Positions 13,043 to 24,700 of a stretch of DNA of 64,000 nucleotides are shown in pieces; within the stretch, counting starts at the first letter, position 1; each line of letters opens with the position of its first letter. Source of the DNA: Stenogyne calaminthoides (lineage: Eukaryota > Streptophyta > Magnoliopsida > Lamiales > Lamiaceae). The stretch lies in assembly GCA_037126765.1 (NCBI GenBank), contig JBBCBC010000033.1, positions 7,268,085-7,332,084 of the forward strand. Direction: 5' to 3'. The position numbers were made by a program, and so were the translations under genes. Below the pieces are notes generated by a model. That model searched no databases and was not told the origin of the DNA. It saw only the letters and a program-made list of their open reading frames with translations.

Positions 13043-13745
13043 TGTAGAATAAAATAAAAAAATATAATAAATCGATTAATCGAACATTTAATATTCGAAT
13101 ATAATAATCAAAGATTGGATAAGTTATTTTTTGTTCGCTTTATATCGAACAAACATAACCGGTCAAGTATCTTCAATCAACTCTCCCGAGGAACCCAAGA
13201 GCGGCGTAAATATAAAGTAACCGAACCCGTAAGATTAATTTCGACGGTCAATAAAGCTTCTAATCGACAATGTTTATACAAAGATGAATCTAGAAGATGA
13301 AATCAAACGCGTGCGACATCTCTCGAGTTCTTAATGATCCGTAAAATCCAAAGACATGCTTTTACCAATCCACTTCATGCTTATCGAAGTACAAAAATAG
13401 ACGAAAAAAGGAGAGAAAAGAGGACGGACCTCGAAAAAGGAAGAAAAGAAAAAAAAAGAGAGATTGCCTATAGGAATTCCTCGAGAGGTGAGGAACAAAA
13501 AAGAAGAGTGTTCATCCACATATCAAAAACCCTAGAACTTCGTTTACCAAGGATCGATTCATAAAATCGGGAAGCGTGACGTGTAAAGGAAAACTATATC
13601 GGCTTGGTATGCCCCCGTGAGTAGTCAATTTAACCGGGTCAACAAATTCATCTTATTTCGTTTATTTTATATAAGTTTTGTTTTAATAGTTGTAATCAAA
13701 TTAGCCACATAATACTCTCGATAAAAAACGACTCGCGACAATACA
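13043..13745 (+). repeat. Right (3') LTR of the gypsy element plus duplication ATACA
   Basis: The partner of 3239-3918, ending GACTCGCGACA at 13740, with the target duplication ATACA at 13741-13745. The left edge (13043, TGTAGAATA) is placed by alignment and is uncertain by a few tens of bases. Confidence 0.8.
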
Positions 13746-15031
13746 GAATATACATTTATCTTTATAGTAACACATTTGTATGTATATTATAACACCATTT
13801 CAATATTTTACATGCGTTATTATAAAGAAAAATATATGTATTAAACAACAAGCATTTGGTTTCGATAAAAAAAATAACGACAAGCATTTGTTACTTGTGT
13901 TTACAGTAGCAAGTGTTTTCTCTTGTAAGTTACAGTCTTAGGAGCGAGTTTTCTTAACTCAGCGCAATTTTTTTAAAAATTGTTTGACCCGATTCTTCCC
14001 CAGAAAAATATACAAATTTCCAGTCTAATGGATAAGATGAGGTGGGTATATGGACATATTGTATGAACCTAAGATCCATACAATGTTGTGTATATAATAA
14101 ATTTATCATATACATATAAGATATATATGATATATGTATATACGACTTTCATATATTTCTTACTAAATTAATAAGATATAGAATCATAGATGTGTTATAT
14201 AAAAAAAAGGACAAAATCTTGTGTGTGTCTGAGTTCACGATGAACTCTATTTATTCAATATTATGTATAAGAGATATTCTTGCGTGGGACCATCTCACGA
14301 GGAGACGGAGTGTAATTTTGGTATTGACGTTTTAACACTTTGGGAGGGGTGAGTGTTAATTGTGTTAAGTTGTATTCCGTCTCATGTATGAGACCGTCTT
14401 ATATGAGTTTTTGTCTATGTATAAACACTATTAAGATTTAGAAAATAGAGTATTTTTTAAATTGCGCTAATGTTTATGCACAACCGAGGTAAACTTTGTG
14501 TATAACAATGCATAGATCTGATTTATTGAAATGTTATTCTAAAAAGAATCACACATTTATCTTCTGTATCTGAATATTAATATTTTAGGGAAAATTGTTA
14601 CAAGTATATTACAATAATTAAAATTAATTAACTGTTTGCGGATAACCATATCCCTTCAGGCCTTCACGGACGGTTGACTCGATCGATTTGTTAAGATCCC
14701 GGCAATAAGTAATAATAATCCAATACAATGTATTCGTATTGGAGGTACTTGTACAGTTGTACGGTCAAATTAAACTTTAAAAAAAAAATCATTATATTCT
14801 CAATTAATGAGGAGTACGTTTTCATAATTTTCATTTAGTATTGTGCATGAATCGTGTTATCCGATGGATTCGGTGTGTCGATTTCTTTGTTTTGTGTCAC
14901 GGTCATTTGATTTTTCTTATATTAAGAGATATAGTTAATTATTAATTTCTATAGCAAAATCATTTGATCCAGAAACTCGATTGATAGTATAGCAGAGATT
15001 AGTGTTTAGATCAATTGGCAAAAAAAATTAC
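13746..15031. other. Intergenic, AT-rich, with microsatellite near 14105-14150
   Basis: No gene was seen. A TA-rich tract with short palindromes lies near 14105-14150. Around 14280-14405 two GAGAC/GTCTC-type segments face each other (CATCTCACGAGGAGACGG and CCGTCTCATGTATGAGACCG), which may be the remains of a small inverted-repeat element. Confidence 0.5.
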
Positions 15032-15560
15032 GATTTTGACTAAAACTCTATTTTTTCGTCCGCAAAAATTTTCCTGTTTGATCTCAAAGTAAAATTTACA
15101 CTAAATAAACATTAAAGAAATAGAATAATGATGTATATCACAATATATGTCCCAAAGAACTCAATTAACACTGTAAAATTGACCAAAACAATAATTTTGA
15201 CCAAAACCCTAGTTTTTCGTCTTAGAAAATTTTCATTATTTTTATTTTAAATTTCAATATACACTAATCTAGCATGTAATAACTAAAACAATGTTTGTTC
15301 CCATTGAATTGTTTCCAAAAAAATACGAATAACTCATTAAAATTGACCAAAAATGGTGATTTTGACGAAACTCAAAACTATGATTTTACCTAAAATCCTA
15401 GTTTTTCTTCCCCATAATTTCTCCACTTTTGAGTTGAAATATAAATACACTAATGAAGCATGTACGGCCTAAAATAAGGATAATTCGCAATGAATTATTT
15501 TTAAAATTACTCGATTAACTCATTAAAATTTTCTACGAACAGTGATTTTGACTAAAACCT
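15032..15560. repeat. Degenerate tandem repeat, ~161-186 bp unit
   Basis: Units begin at 15032, 15193, 15358 and 15544, each opening with ATTTTGAC followed by MAAAMYCTAGTTTTTCGTC-like sequence and later CTCATTAAAATTG-like sequence. There are about 3.2 copies. The last is cut after some 15 bases, exactly where the copia gag similarity starts. No coding role is seen. Confidence 0.75.
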
Positions 15561-15574
15561 CAAACTCTCACAAC

Positions 15575-16538
15575 ACCACAACTGGGTCCTTGTTGTACCC
15601 AAACCCGATAAGCCTACTGACGAGTCCAGTAAAACGGATAAGAAAGATTACGCTGACTAGGAGCGTTCCAATGAAATGGCAAAGTGTACCATCTTGGCTT
15701 CTATGTCAAATGTGTTGCAACACCAACAATAAAACATTGAAACTGCTGCAGACATCATCAAAAGTCTTAAAGCGATGTTTCAACATCAGAACCGTGTGGC
15801 TCGTCAGATCACCATGAGAGACATGCTCTCGATGAAAATGGTGGAGGGAACACCTGTAAGGGAGCACGTTCTCCAGATGATGGCTCACCTAAACAAACTT
15901 GAGATTCTTGGTGCTGAATATGATATCGAGACCCAGATCGATTTCATACTCCATTCTCTGCCGAAAATTTTTGAGCAGTTCAGGCTGAATTACCAAATGA
16001 ACAATCAGAAGTTCAAGTTGCCTGATCTGGTGCAAGCTTTGGTTTTGGCTGAGGCAATAACGGGGCAACAGAATCAGGCTGTTGAGGTAAATAGATTATT
16101 CCCGACCCTCTATATAAGCTCGAGCTTTTAGATGAGACAGAATTCTCTGATGATACCATGAGAGAATTTCATCTCATCTAAAAGCTCGAGCTTGTAGATG
16201 AGACGAAATTATCTCATGGTATCAAAGCCCAGGTTGTGGGTTCGATTCTCGTAGAAGCACTCCACCCATTTAAATTGTCCACTCTGTTGGGCCTCCTCTC
16301 CAGAGAGCAGAGGCAATTATTCGGCCCACGAGTGAGGGGGAGTGTTAAGGGAAATTAAGTAAATAGATTATTCTCGACCCTCTCTATAAGTTCGAGCTTT
16401 TAGATGAGACCGAATTCCCTCACAGGTCTTGGTTGCAAACGAACCTTCTTCTTCTTCTAGACCAAGGGGTGGTAAGAACAAGAAGAAGGCAAAGGTCAAA
16501 GCCAAGCTAACTCAAATGTTGCCAAGGACAAAGAAAAG
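15575..16538 (+). pseudogene. copia gag, interrupted
   Basis: The open piece 15775-16131 reads through LKAMFQHQNRVARQITM (start placed upstream in another frame), then NKLEILGAEYDI and LPKIFEQFRLNY, the UBN2-type copia gag domain. Coding resumes after the insert 16087-16425 with LVANEPSSSSRPRGGKN. The codon before the insert (GAG at 16084-16086) and the codon after it (GTC at 16426) are in the same phase, so removal of the insert keeps the frame. A further shift near 16505-16512 precedes the zinc-knuckle frame. The N-terminal part (15575-15770) is frame-broken. Confidence 0.75.
16087..16425. mobile_element. TRIM-like element forming an intron-like insert in copia gag
   Basis: 339 bp between GAG|GTAAAT and CACAG|GTC. 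It holds a terminal direct repeat of about 80 bp (16087-16142 region and 16352-16425; shared GTAAATAGATTATT and GAGCTTTTAGATGAGAC), a primer-site-like CATGGTATCAAAGCC at 16215-16230, a GGGTTCGATTCTC box and a polypurine stretch GAGTGAGGGGGAGTG. It also contains a local inverted repeat (about 16116-16148 against 16163-16198). Such short LTR elements are called TRIMs. The exact GT...AG borders make it look like a spliceable intron; that is an inference. Confidence 0.7.
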
Positions 16539-18201
16539 GTGAACCAAAGTGTCAAGAAACCAGCTAAGAGGAAGTGCTTTAACTGCAGTGAGAGAGGACA
16601 TTGGAGGTCGGCCTGTTCCAAGCCTAGACGGGCTGGAAAGAAAGATAATTCTCACGCACTAGTTGTTGAAACTTGTTTAGCGGCATATGCTTCCCATTCG
16701 TGGGTAGTGGAAAAAGGAGCCACTGATCATGTTTGTTTCACTTTACAGGGGTTCAAGCGGACCCGGCAATTTAGGGGGAGTGAGATCCTCATCACACTGG
16801 GCGATGCTACGAGGGTAGTAGTTGAAGCAGTGGGAGAAGTGCACCTATCTTTTGAAGATAGAATTTTAATTTTAAGAGATGTTCTTTACGTTCCAAATTT
16901 TAGGAAGAATTTAATTTTAGTTTCTAAACTCTTTTATGATGGATATTCGGTTACTTTTAATAAAGTTGTTACCATTGCTCAAAATAATGAGTTTATCTAT
17001 CATGGAACGTTGTTGAATAATCTCTATACAATTAATTGTGCACACCCTTCACGAAATGCATCCTATAACACATCGACTATTTCAAGTAATAAAAGAAAAC
17101 GATCAGTAGAAGTGAACGAAACACTTCTATGGCATCTAAGATTAGGTCATATTAATCCAAATAGGATCCAAAGGTTGGTGAAAGATGATTCATTTGAGTC
17201 ACTCTGGGTTGAACCATTTCCAACTTGCGAAACATGTTTGGATGGTAAAATGACCAAGAGAGCATTTGGAGCCAAGGGGAATAGAACCAAAGAAGTGTTA
17301 GAAATCGTTCACACTAATGTATGTGGTCCAATGTTAATCAAAACAAGAGGAGGTTATGAGTATTTCATTACTTTTATCGATGATTACTCAAGATATGGGT
17401 ACGTTTTCCTTTTGAAGCATAAATCTGAGACCTTTGATAAATTTAAAGAACTTAAGGCTCAAGTTGAGAATCATAGGGAAAAGAGTATCACGTTTCTACG
17501 ATCTGATCGTGGAGGCGAATACCTCAGCGATGATCTTTTAAACTACTTATCAGACGAGAAGATCGTATCCCAGTTGACTACACCCAGAACCCCTCAACAA
17601 AATAGGGTTGCAAAACGAAGAAACATAACTCTCAATGATGAGTTATGTGGATCTACCCAAGTTGTTTGCCTTGGAAACATCGGCTTATATTCTAAACTTG
17701 GTGCCATCCAAATCGGTTTTCAAAATCCCGAAAGAGTTGTGGACCGAGAGCAAGCCTAGTTTGAAACACATAAAAATATGGGGGTGTCTGGCATACGTAT
17801 TGGACAAGGAAGCCGGTAAATTGGATCCACGTTCAGAATTAAGGTAGTTTATAGGGTATCCCGAGGGAACGAAAGGGTTTATATTTTATGGTCCCGAAGA
17901 TCAAAGAGCAGTAATTAGTACACACTTTAGATTTTTGGAAGAAGACTATATGAACGATAGGAAGCCCAGAAGTGAGATTGCCTTAGACGAGCTAAGAGGG
18001 CGAACTCTTATGCCAACTGTACAAGTTGACATACCAAGCGACACACTTACACAACCGGAACCTCGTCGTAGTGGGAGGGTTGTTAGACAGCCTGAGCGAT
18101 TCATGGGGATGGGAGAGTCCTCGGACTTGATCCTCGGTGATAATGAATCAGACCCCTGGTCCTATAACGAGGCGATCCAAGACAAGGATGCAGATTCTTA
18201 G
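16539..18201 (+). pseudogene. copia zinc knuckle, protease and integrase
   Basis: The open frame 16539-17759 (406 codons) begins with a zinc knuckle, CFNCSERGHWRSAC. The protease site reads WVVEKGATDHVC, so the usual D-S-G triad is E-K-G and should be inactive. Next come the pre-integrase block LLWHLRLGH with CETCLDGKM and the integrase core with HTNVCGP (Asp replaced by Asn), RSDRGGEY and NRVAKRRN (the catalytic Glu position reads Lys). A frame shift near 17640-17760 moves coding into the next frame, which reads on to LNLVPSKSVF and KIWGCLAYV; the linker to reverse transcriptase ends at 18201. Two of three integrase catalytic residues and the protease triad are altered, so the protein would be non-functional. 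Confidence 0.88.
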
Positions 18202-19511
18202 CAAACAACAATGGAAGCGGAGATGGGTTCTATGGATTATAATAAAGTGTGGGAGCTAGTCGAACCACTTAATGGGGTAAAACCCATTGGATGCAAGTGG
18301 GTTACAAAGAAAAAGAGGACCAGACGGGAAGGTTGAAACCTTCAAAGCTAGACTTGTGGCAAAAAGGATATACTCAGAAAGAATGGATCGATTATGAGGA
18401 GACCTTTTCGCCTGTAGCTATGCTTAAGTCCATCCATATTCTCTTGTCGATAGCTGCACATCTTGATTTTCAGATCTGGAAAATGGATGTTAAGACAACT
18501 TTCCTTAACGGAAGTCTTGAAGAAGAAAGCTATATGCAACAACCCGAAGGCTTTATTGAAAAAGGCCAAGAGCATCTCGTTTGCAAGCTCAAGAAGTCCA
18601 TCTACGGACTGAAGCAAGAATCTCGTGCTTGGAATCAATATTTTGATCAGGTTATAAAGTCTTACAGTTTTGATCAAAATGAATTCGAGAGTTGTGTGTA
18701 TAGAAAGTGTGTCGGAACTGCCTTGGTATTCTTAGTATTATACGTAGACGATATTCTGCTCATCAGGAACGATGTAAAGGTGTTTGTTAGACGTAAGGGC
18801 ATGGCTGTCAAAACAGTTTGATATGAAAGACTTAGTAGAAGCATGTCACATCCTTGGGATCCGAGATCGTAAGAAAATGATGATAGCCTTATCGCAAGCT
18901 TCATACATAGACACTGTTTTGAAGCGATTCAGCATGCAAGATTCCAAGAAAGGTTTTGTACCTTTCAGGAATGGAATCCATCTATCCAAGGATTTGTACC
19001 CTAAGACACAAAAGTAGATAGATGCATGAAAGACATTCCTTATGCTTCGACTGTCGGAAGCCTTTTGTATGCAATGATGTGTACGAGACCGAATATTTGC
19101 TTTGTCGTTGGCATGGTAGCGAGATATCAGAGTAACCCAGGGAAAGAACATTGGACTGCAGTTAAAAACATTATGAATTATCTGAAAAGAACTCGGGATA
19201 GAAGGTTGGTTTATCAATCAAATAGTCTAATTCCCGTCGGTTATACGGACTCGGATTTCCAATCAAACTTAGATTCCAGAAAATCTACATATGGTAATGT
19301 ATTTTGCATGGGAGGAGGAGCCATGACATGGAGAAGCGTTAAGCAGAAATGCATCACAAATTCTACCATGGAAGCCGACTATGTAGTTGCTTGTGAAGCA
19401 GCGAAAGAAGCGGTTTGCTTCAAGAACTTCTTAGTGGACTTGGATGTAGTTCCGAATTTGCCCAACACTATCATGATCTATCATGATAATGCCGGAGTAG
19501 TTGCAAATTAG
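18202..19511 (+). pseudogene. copia reverse transcriptase and RNase H
   Basis: From about 18210 the reading is MEAEMGSMDYNKVWELVE, then FSPVAMLKSIHILLSIA, MDVKTTFLNG, KKSIYGLKQ and LYVDDILLI, the catalytic YVDD at about 18738-18750. Shifts near 18310 and 18805 and a stop at 19015 interrupt it. RNase H spans 19026-19511: YTDSDFQSN, KSTYGNVF, STMEADYVVACEAAKEAV and MIYHDNAG, with the Asp and Glu motifs visible. The C-terminal block is missing. No functional product is expected. Confidence 0.88.
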
Positions 19512-20054
19512 TCAATCACATTTAAAAATACACGTGGCAGTCTAGTCACAACATCTTCAGAAAAACCTCATATTGAAACGGTAAAACGACGTTGTTCCGA
19601 CCAATTTGGGACTAAAATTGGACATTGTCAAAGTTATTGGGACTAAATCAACGACAAAAAAAATTATAGGACTAAATTTATTTGAGTTCAAAATTATGGG
19701 ACTATTTGTAATTCAAACTCTATTTTTTCAATTAATTACATTTAAAAATAAAAAGTGTTTTGCCCAAACATTGTAAAAAAATTAAATAGTCTTTTAATGA
19801 GAGCAAAACTATCCTCATTAATAACGAGGTTGTATTTACCCTCGTTAACACCGAGGATCTGACACTACCCTCTTTAAAAGTTAGTGAGACAAAAATTATC
19901 AAAGGTTTATTCGCCCTCGTTAATACTTTCGTTAAATCAATTTAAAGATGACATGCCTTCGTTAAATGACAATTTTTTTTGTATGTTTTTAGATAAGTAT
20001 ACCACAAGTTTATAATTGATGATATTATTAATATATACATATTGTGATAGAAAC
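19512..20054. other. Intergenic, with dispersed GGGACTAAA-type repeat
   Basis: Around 19590-19715 short phrases such as TTGGGACTAAAATTGG, ATTGGGACTAAATC and TATGGGACTATTTG recur, a dispersed repeat type also seen near 26.6-27.0 kb. No gene was seen. Confidence 0.5.
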
Positions 20055-20057
20055 TAA

Positions 20058-20283
20058 GGGCCCACTTTGTATGATTGAAAAATGTAATGATAATGGGTAT
20101 CATTGAGGGGTTAATCACTATGGGGTTAATTGCATTGTTATTGCTTGATCAGAGTAAATGATTACAGGAGAGTAATCAATTACATACTTCTATTTTCATT
20201 ACGGGTGTATCAAAACAGTCAAATGATATTAATTGGAATGATTCCCATTACTCTCTTCCATTACCCACCAACCAAACGGGCTC
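20058..20283. mobile_element. Tourist-like (PIF/Harbinger) MITE
   Basis: 226 bp with ends GGGCCCACTTTG and (reverse complement) GAGCCCGTTTGG, flanked on both sides by TAA (20055-20057 and 20284-20286). Three-base TWA duplications and G-rich ends of this kind are typical of Tourist MITEs. There is no coding capacity. Confidence 0.8.
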
Positions 20284-20400
20284 TAAGTAGTAGATGAGCA
20301 CTTGTAGGTTGCATGAATCATAAGAAACAATTTTCCTTTAAAAGTTCTTTTTTGGTAGAAAATAAATTATGAGATCTTTAAAATTCATCGTCTTTGACCG

Positions 20401-20492
20401 TAACAATTATCTCACCCTAGTTATGTACCGCCAGCTCATTCATAAGTAACAACTATCTCACCCTATTTATGTACCGCCAGCTCATTCATAAG
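20401..20492. repeat. Tandem duplication, 46-bp unit
   Basis: Two nearly identical adjacent copies (20401-20446, 20447-20492), each with CTCACCCTAKTTATGTACCG; only two bases differ. Confidence 0.9.
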
Positions 20493-21040
20493 TAAAGCAT
20501 ACATGCAAGAGATTTTGAAAATCGATTCTTGATTTGTTTTTCTTGAATCGAGATCTGGTTCAAAATATTAAAGCTAAGTTCGAGTTCAAATTTCAACTTT
20601 CGAAATTATTTAACCAAATCGAGCTCAAACTTGACACTACTCAAATCAGCTCATTTATACTAGTTAAATAGTGTGCACACGTTAACACATATAAAAAAAA
20701 ATGGACAAGAAAATATATAGGCATTAAATGAGAAGGCTAGTAGCTAGGGAGTTTGTGGGGTTTAGAGCCTTGTTGGTGTGACCCTTGCCCCTCGTGTGCG
20801 CTATCTATTGAATCGAAGGCGGCTCACCACCACCACCTTCTTTCTCTTCAATTACCATCATTAATACACTGCCTCCAAATAGATACACACATACATTTAT
20901 ACACGCACATGTGCGTGCTTTCCAAGTTAAAAATATTTTTGGTCCCTTTTTCTTTTATATATGAGTGAGAGCAAGACTTTTATTAGAACAAAAGCTTAGG
21001 TATAACTTATAACACATACCCGAATTCATCAAACATGAAT
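20493..21040. other. Intergenic, no gene supported
   Basis: A small open frame at 20753-20968 (71 codons, rich in His, Leu and Cys) has no recognisable domain. It lies in CT- and CA-rich DNA that can stay open by composition alone. Nothing else was seen. Confidence 0.4.
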
Positions 21041-21064
21041 TAATATAAAGAGTTAATTTCACAT

Positions 21065-21211
21065 CTCCATGGTATCAGTGCATTTGGCTCACACTCAGAT
21101 CTTGAGTTCGATATCTGCTGAAAACAACTTCAAACATATTAAATTGTCCACTCAATTAGACTTCTCTCAATGATTGAGTAATTAAGAGAATCAGCCCATG
21201 AGTTAGGGGGT
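21065..21211. mobile_element. TRIM-like element, left part, split by CACTA
   Basis: CATGGTATCAG (primer-site-like) at about 21070, then ATCTTGAGTTCGATATC, AAATTGTCCACTC and CCCATGAGTTAGGGGG at the right. These are the same landmarks, in the same order, as the TRIM-like insert at 16087-16425. The sequence stops at the polypurine stretch, where the CACTA element starts, and resumes after it at 26449 with the LTR-like part. Confidence 0.65.
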
Positions 21212-21470
21212 CACTAATACACATTTGGTCTTGGACAGCTGTGAAAAATGACCTTGGAGAGCGGTTATAACCGCTCTCCAAGCATCAGCTGTCCAAGCTT
21301 GGACAGCTGATAAAAAACCGTTGTCCAAGAAAAGCACTTGGACAGCGGTTTTTAACCGCTTTTGAAGTTTTATATTGAATGATTTATCAACCATTGTCCA
21401 AGATGATATATTTTTTATTATTTTTTTTTATTTTTACATAAACGGTTGAAAACCATTGTCCAATATTTTT
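21212..21470. repeat. CACTA left terminal and subterminal repeats
   Basis: The terminal motif is followed by at least five inverted or direct copies of an AACCGCTSTCCAAG-like unit between 21230 and 21465, several arranged head to head as small palindromes. Confidence 0.8.
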
Positions 21471-21770
21471 TTTTTTTTAATTATTAATTTACATTTTAAA
21501 AATCCTATAATAAAACTATATCGTCAATACCATATAATAAAACTTATATATCGTCCAATACCATATAATAAAACTTATATATCGTCAATACCATATAACA
21601 TAAACCAAAAATCTCGTAATAAAACCATAAACCACATATATATACCAAAACATCGAAATATATAAACATACAATCATAAACATATCGTCAATACACCAAA
21701 AACATGAAATATATATCATCACAAATATATAATTTAATTACATGCTACCAATATTTCAAACAACATTCTC

Positions 21771-24700
21771 TCAATATTGATCGTATGAATATAAGAAACG
21801 ATTGTAAAGGTACCCCATCCAATCGTTTTTCCATTTCTCCAGTCTTTTCTTAGAGTAAGACTTGAGCTCACGTTCATAGACAAACTGCAAACAACGAATC
21901 ATTCAATATAGTATGATTTTTTATTCAATCAATAATAATTTAAATAAATCAATAATTGACTTACATTGGGAGAAATGTTCGTTATAGAAGCGCGGATTAT
22001 ATCTTCTATAAAGCAACAAACAAAATGTCCACAATGGTCATTATCTCGTTGCCTCGGAACCTGTTGATTAACAATATAATAACGTATTACAATTATGATT
22101 TCTTTCTATTAATTAGTTTGATAATTTACTAAATTAAATTTACCTTAATGTTAATCCAGTTCACTTTATTTAACACGGATCTTGAGCCCCGACTCTGGCG
22201 ACTCGATACATCGTCATCACACTATTATTATTATAATTAAAAAATAAAAATAGATTAAATATGCATAATTTTAAAAGTAAAACAAACCATTGTATAGAAT
22301 ATTAAAAATGAACTTACGCTTCCATATATGAAACGAGATCGTAGGCGATTAGAATAAACTCCATCACAGTGGGTCCATAAAATACACACTTAATGTATTC
22401 ATGTGTATGGCGACCAATATCAATGGTTCCTATATTATATTGAGAGTATTAAAATTAAGCGCAAATTTAGCATATATATGTGCAAATATTATAAACATGA
22501 ATACAAATTTTAACGAAATGTTTATCACTCACCCCACATTTGTTGGCCAAAAAATGAGATGATCGCTCCCGGTTAGATTGACATGTGATTAACGAACTCA
22601 TCCATGGTGCATGCCCTATCACCCATTATGCAAGACACTTGGGGGAGAGCGAAGGAGTACATTCCACTTGCTCGGTTATCTCTCGAGAGATATAGCTCAC
22701 CCAAATATCTTTAACCAACATATATACGCTTAATTAATATTTAAAAAGAAAATTAAACTATCAGAAAGTGAATATTGAGAATTAGTAAACACATACCGAG
22801 GTAAAGGCCTATGGTGGTTGCACTCAACCACTCGTCATTATTCAAGACTTGGCAAGACATATTTCCTTTCGACGAATTCTTGGAAAGTATTACGATGAAA
22901 GTGAGCAAGCATGGGAAGCTGTGGCGATATCGAAAGCATTAGACGATACCATCCGGTGCACCCTAGATCAGTAAATGATCATCGTGATCTAAGTCTCCGG
23001 TCATGGGATAACCAAGTCTTAGAGCGGTGGAGTCCCTCGATTTAGCCTCTCATGTGGAATTGCAGATTCTACAATTAATTTACAATAATATTTAGAACCA
23101 CAAATAAGATAATGAACTTTAATAACAAATATTTTACCCTCATGGTGCTAGAGACCAAGTTGCTTCGGCCATTCGATGAAGTGCCGACCATTTGTTTCGA
23201 CCGTGGATCGCTTCATCGATTGGTTTTTACCGTGACTCCTCATCTCCGATTACGGGTACATCGAAAGTGTGACCCTCACTTAAACCGGGAGTGATGGGAT
23301 GACCATGAATCATTCCATGGGAGCCGTGTCTAACGAGCCGTGGCCACCAACCGTCGGGATCCTCCGGATCTGTGTAAAAAAAAGGTTGGTGGTCATTGAA
23401 TAAGATATTTAGTTAGAAAATTTTGATCTGTTTGGTCTTTAATTAAAACAAATGTGAGACATGCACATCGATGCACGTGAGGACGTTTTGAAGTGCCTCA
23501 ATAAAGTCGTCCCTAGGGTTAGTGAAAACATAGCATTAGCGACACTATGTTCCTGACTTGCTCCACTCGACGACATTACGTGGCTCGATCTTTTCTCTCG
23601 GACCTCAAGCGTTCCACATCTTTAGTCAACTTGGCGGCTTTGTTCGTTAGTATACCCATCATATTCATGGCTTGAAGACCGGTGCCATTGTTAAAGATGT
23701 CTTCATCACGCCATATCCGACACTCCGAAGCGGTCGGGATGCTCTGGCGACCCATAGCGAATCCCAAAGCAGATCATCGGGGCGATCATGCGAATGTAAA
23801 TCGAGGCGTCATGGTGCGAGATAAACGCTCACGAATCACATAAACAAAAGATTATTATTTAATTATTTGTTTATAAATAATAGTTTGTAATTGAAAGATA
23901 AATTAATGGATAGATTACCCTTCTTCGATGATGCGTTGTGCATTGGGATCGTGAATATTTCCGTCTCGACCCTTTCTAGTAGTGCGAAATAAGTCAAAAG
24001 CGGGTAACAATAGGCTCACTCTCTCCGGCTTTTCTCTTTTCCTCTTTCTCTACGATAGTGATGAGCGTGTCCCTTTATTAGATATATTAAAAGTGAATAT
24101 ATAAAAAAAAATTAAAAGTTAGGATTTTGATCTCACCATATTTTCTCTTATTCGGTGCATAACCTTTGTTGGATCCACGATATCGCTCCTCTATCGACTT
24201 GGCTTGAAACGCGATTTTTTTGCTTCGATCCTACAATTATAATAGAAATATGATAAATATTTGAAAAACTTAGGGCATTAGAAATTAAGGAAATGACATT
24301 GATCAATTTTACGGAAATCATCCTCCATTGCTCGCTCACAAACTCCTCCCGATATGGAGCCACCATAGGGTTATTACGTCTGTGAGAGGCGGACTAGCCG
24401 AGTAAAACCGGTTCGGATCTCGTGTGTTACTTCTCAACCAAGTCCAGGAAATTCTTGGCCATTATTCTCGACTTGCGATAATATTTGCTTCTTCTTTGTG
24501 AGGTCAAGACCTCTCGAAGGTAGTCTATACGCATATAACATAACAATTTAGTAAATTTAAGGGTCATACTACAACTTTCAATAAATATATAATTAACATA
24601 CCGTAAGCTCGTCCCATAATCTTTCCTTCAAAGGAGTTGGGTTTGAGATTTACGCGATCGTTGGTTGGCAAAGACGATAAGGGATCACGCTCCCGGCAAT

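Larger units (their letters stand above)
3239..13740 (+). mobile_element. Full-length Ty3/gypsy LTR retrotransposon, decayed
   Basis: A 10.5-kb element bounded by two similar LTRs that begin TG and end CA, flanked by the duplication ATACA on both sides. Inside, in order on the plus strand, are remnants of gag, aspartic protease, reverse transcriptase, RNase H and integrase. Reverse transcriptase before integrase is the gypsy order. A non-coding stretch of about 3.6 kb separates pol from the right LTR, which is common in the Tat group of plant gypsy elements; that lineage is an inference. The LTRs differ by many substitutions and short gaps, so the insertion is old. No frame is open for long, so the element is not autonomous. 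Confidence 0.9.
15575..19511 (+). mobile_element. Ty1/copia retrotransposon body without LTRs
   Basis: The copia order gag - zinc knuckle - protease - integrase - reverse transcriptase - RNase H is present on the plus strand. Both ends are missing: gag starts internally next to the tandem repeat, and RNase H stops at 19511 just after YHDNAGVVAN, before the usual C-terminal block. No LTR pair, primer site or target duplication was found around it, so it is a truncated relic rather than an intact insertion. Confidence 0.88.

Noticed and set aside
20753..20968. 71-codon frame near a CT-rich stretch
   Set aside because: No domain, no good start context and low-complexity composition.
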